Of a DNA stretch of 64,000 bases, positions 63,124 through 64,000 are shown piece after piece. The stretch's first letter is position 1. Every line of letters starts with the position of its first letter. The stretch covers positions 39,913 through 103,912 of the forward strand of contig NZ_CP047640.1 of assembly GCF_011046025.1 (NCBI RefSeq), read 5' to 3'. The stretch comes from Proteus sp. ZN5. GTDB taxonomy: Bacteria; Pseudomonadota; Gammaproteobacteria; Enterobacterales; Enterobacteriaceae. The notes beneath the pieces are model-generated. The model ran no database searches. It worked only from the letters and a program-made list of their open reading frames with translations, and had not been told where the DNA came from. The translations under genes were made by a program, and so were the position numbers.

Positions 63124-64000
63124 TTAGTCACTATGACACTGTTTATCTTTAAAGGACTGATAAGCAGGTATAAGAAGTAATAATCCGATCATAGTTAGGC
63201 CGCTAAACAAACCAAATAGAGTGGAAGCTGTCCAGCCTTTTTCAATAAATATCCCAAATATCCATGGGGCAGCTGCTGTAGAAAAGATCATCATTGAGGT
63301 CACCATAGAGCGGATTGCTCCAATATGCTGAGTCCCATAAATCTCTACCCATAATGCACTAATAACAGGACTGGAACTACCAATGCCTAGACCAAATAAG
63401 GACATAAATAGAGGTGCAGCCCAGTAATTATCCAATAACGTTAAGACTAATAAACCGGCAATTAAAGGTAATGGAAGAAATGGTAATAAAGATTTAGCTT
63501 GAAAACGATCAATCAAAGAGCCAGAGACCATAGAACTTGCCCAATGTAAAAAACCATATGCAACGAAACTACTCGCTAATAAACTTGCAGGCCATCCCTT
63601 TTGTTCCAGTAAGTAATTTTGTTGAATAAATACGGCCGTCACAATAAATGGAGCGGATAAAACGGCAGGAATAATCGACCAAAATCGCCAATCTTTCACG
63701 ACATCTCTACGCCCTTGCTCTTGTGTTTTTGTGCTTTTGGGTTCCAAAGGTTTTTTCTTATCAGATGTATTCGACTTTTTTAATAAAGTTAAAGCCATTG
63801 GTAAATAAATAATCATGACTATCAATGCCAACATCAACCAACTCCACCTCCAACCAAGCAAAGCGATAGTCGTCATTAAAATTATGGGAAGCACCATTTC
63901 ACCGAAGGCAACTCCGCTAGCAGAAAGGCTAAGCGCTTTCCCCCTTTGGTGAGTGTAAACTCGAAGCATGGTTGTTTGCGCGGTATGTGGAAAGAGTCCT
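63124..64000 (-). CDS. Major facilitator superfamily transporter, 5' end outside the window
   Basis: The frame is open to the window edge (GLFPHTAQTTMLRVYTHQRG) and gives about 291 residues of the C-terminal portion with roughly eight membrane segments. The loop YTHQRGKALSLSASGVAFGE fits the MFS motif region between helices. It ends FKDKQCHSD at 63124. Substrate unknown. Same strand as the SulP-UspA operon, 316 bp upstream. Confidence 0.75.
   Translation of the reverse strand, partial: GLFPHTAQTTMLRVYTHQRGKALSLSASGVAFGEMVLPIILMTTIALLGWRWSWLMLALIVMIIYLPMALTLLKKSNTSDKKKPLEPKSTKTQEQGRRDVVKDWRFWSIIPAVLSAPFIVTAVFIQQNYLLEQKGWPASLLASSFVAYGFLHWASSMVSGSLIDRFQAKSLLPFLPLPLIAGLLVLTLLDNYWAAPLFMSLFGLGIGSSSPVISALWVEIYGTQHIGAIRSMVTSMMIFSTAAAPWIFGIFIEKGWTASTLFGLFSGLTMIGLLLLIPAYQSFKDKQCHSD

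Overview
The window reads as an accessory-rich piece of a Vibrionaceae-type gammaproteobacterial replicon, most likely a mosaic resistance plasmid. Plasmid-type functions sit at 52.9-59.8 kb: a Hok-like toxin, a MazEF/PemIK-like pair, a ParF/ParG-like partition pair with repeat clusters, a ParB-domain protein followed by a small SSB, and a broken umuC. Metabolic genes at 2.5-14.5 kb look like Vibrio chromosomal genes. No replication initiator, conjugation gene, rRNA or tRNA was recognised. The organism call is inference from gene types and base composition.

Layout: (1) 1-15.6 kb: a chromosome-like block (phage-type int remnant and xis, MerR-methyltransferase fusion, GNAT, a DcuC/lyase/malic enzyme operon, a truncated porin, an RpiR regulator, a lipoprotein, a nonsense-mutated epimerase, a saccharopine-reductase-like gene) that sits between the two halves of one IS5-family transposase gene, itself inside IS66-family remnants. 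(2) 15.6-25.8 kb: a dhaT-dhaG' fragment of enterobacterial type next to IS5, two more IS5-family elements, an hsdR remnant fused to a cytochrome c'-like remnant, and a GC-rich TetR/ABC exporter operon. (3) 25.9-33.6 kb: a co-directional minus-strand block (tyrosine recombinase, DUF4365-like protein, a protein with three APxWW modules, a small membrane protein, signal peptidase I, a lipoprotein, an SGNH hydrolase), interrupted by an IS26-aphA1-IS26 composite transposon with an intact 8-bp target duplication. (4) 33.7-50.4 kb: a Tn7-like module with a recognisable TnsB-site-bearing end, tnsA, tnsB (C-terminal tail out of frame), tnsC and tniQ, followed by a two-gene CBASS (CD-NTase plus four-TM effector) and a type I restriction-modification operon that also carries a half-size hsdS, a YgjP-like metallopeptidase and a second TniQ-like gene. 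(5) 50.4-52.6 kb: two gene remnants joined by an IS3-family element. (6) 52.6-60 kb: stability and partition genes. (7) 60.4-64 kb: a universal stress protein, a SulP transporter and a partial MFS transporter.

The strongest biological unit is region 4. It is a Tn7-like transposition module next to stacked defence genes, with two matching inverted-repeat operators between the divergent CBASS and restriction operons and a TniQ-family gene translationally coupled to the restriction operon. The least understood unit is region 3. Many genes here are broken by single-base changes or IS junctions, so several systems may be relics.
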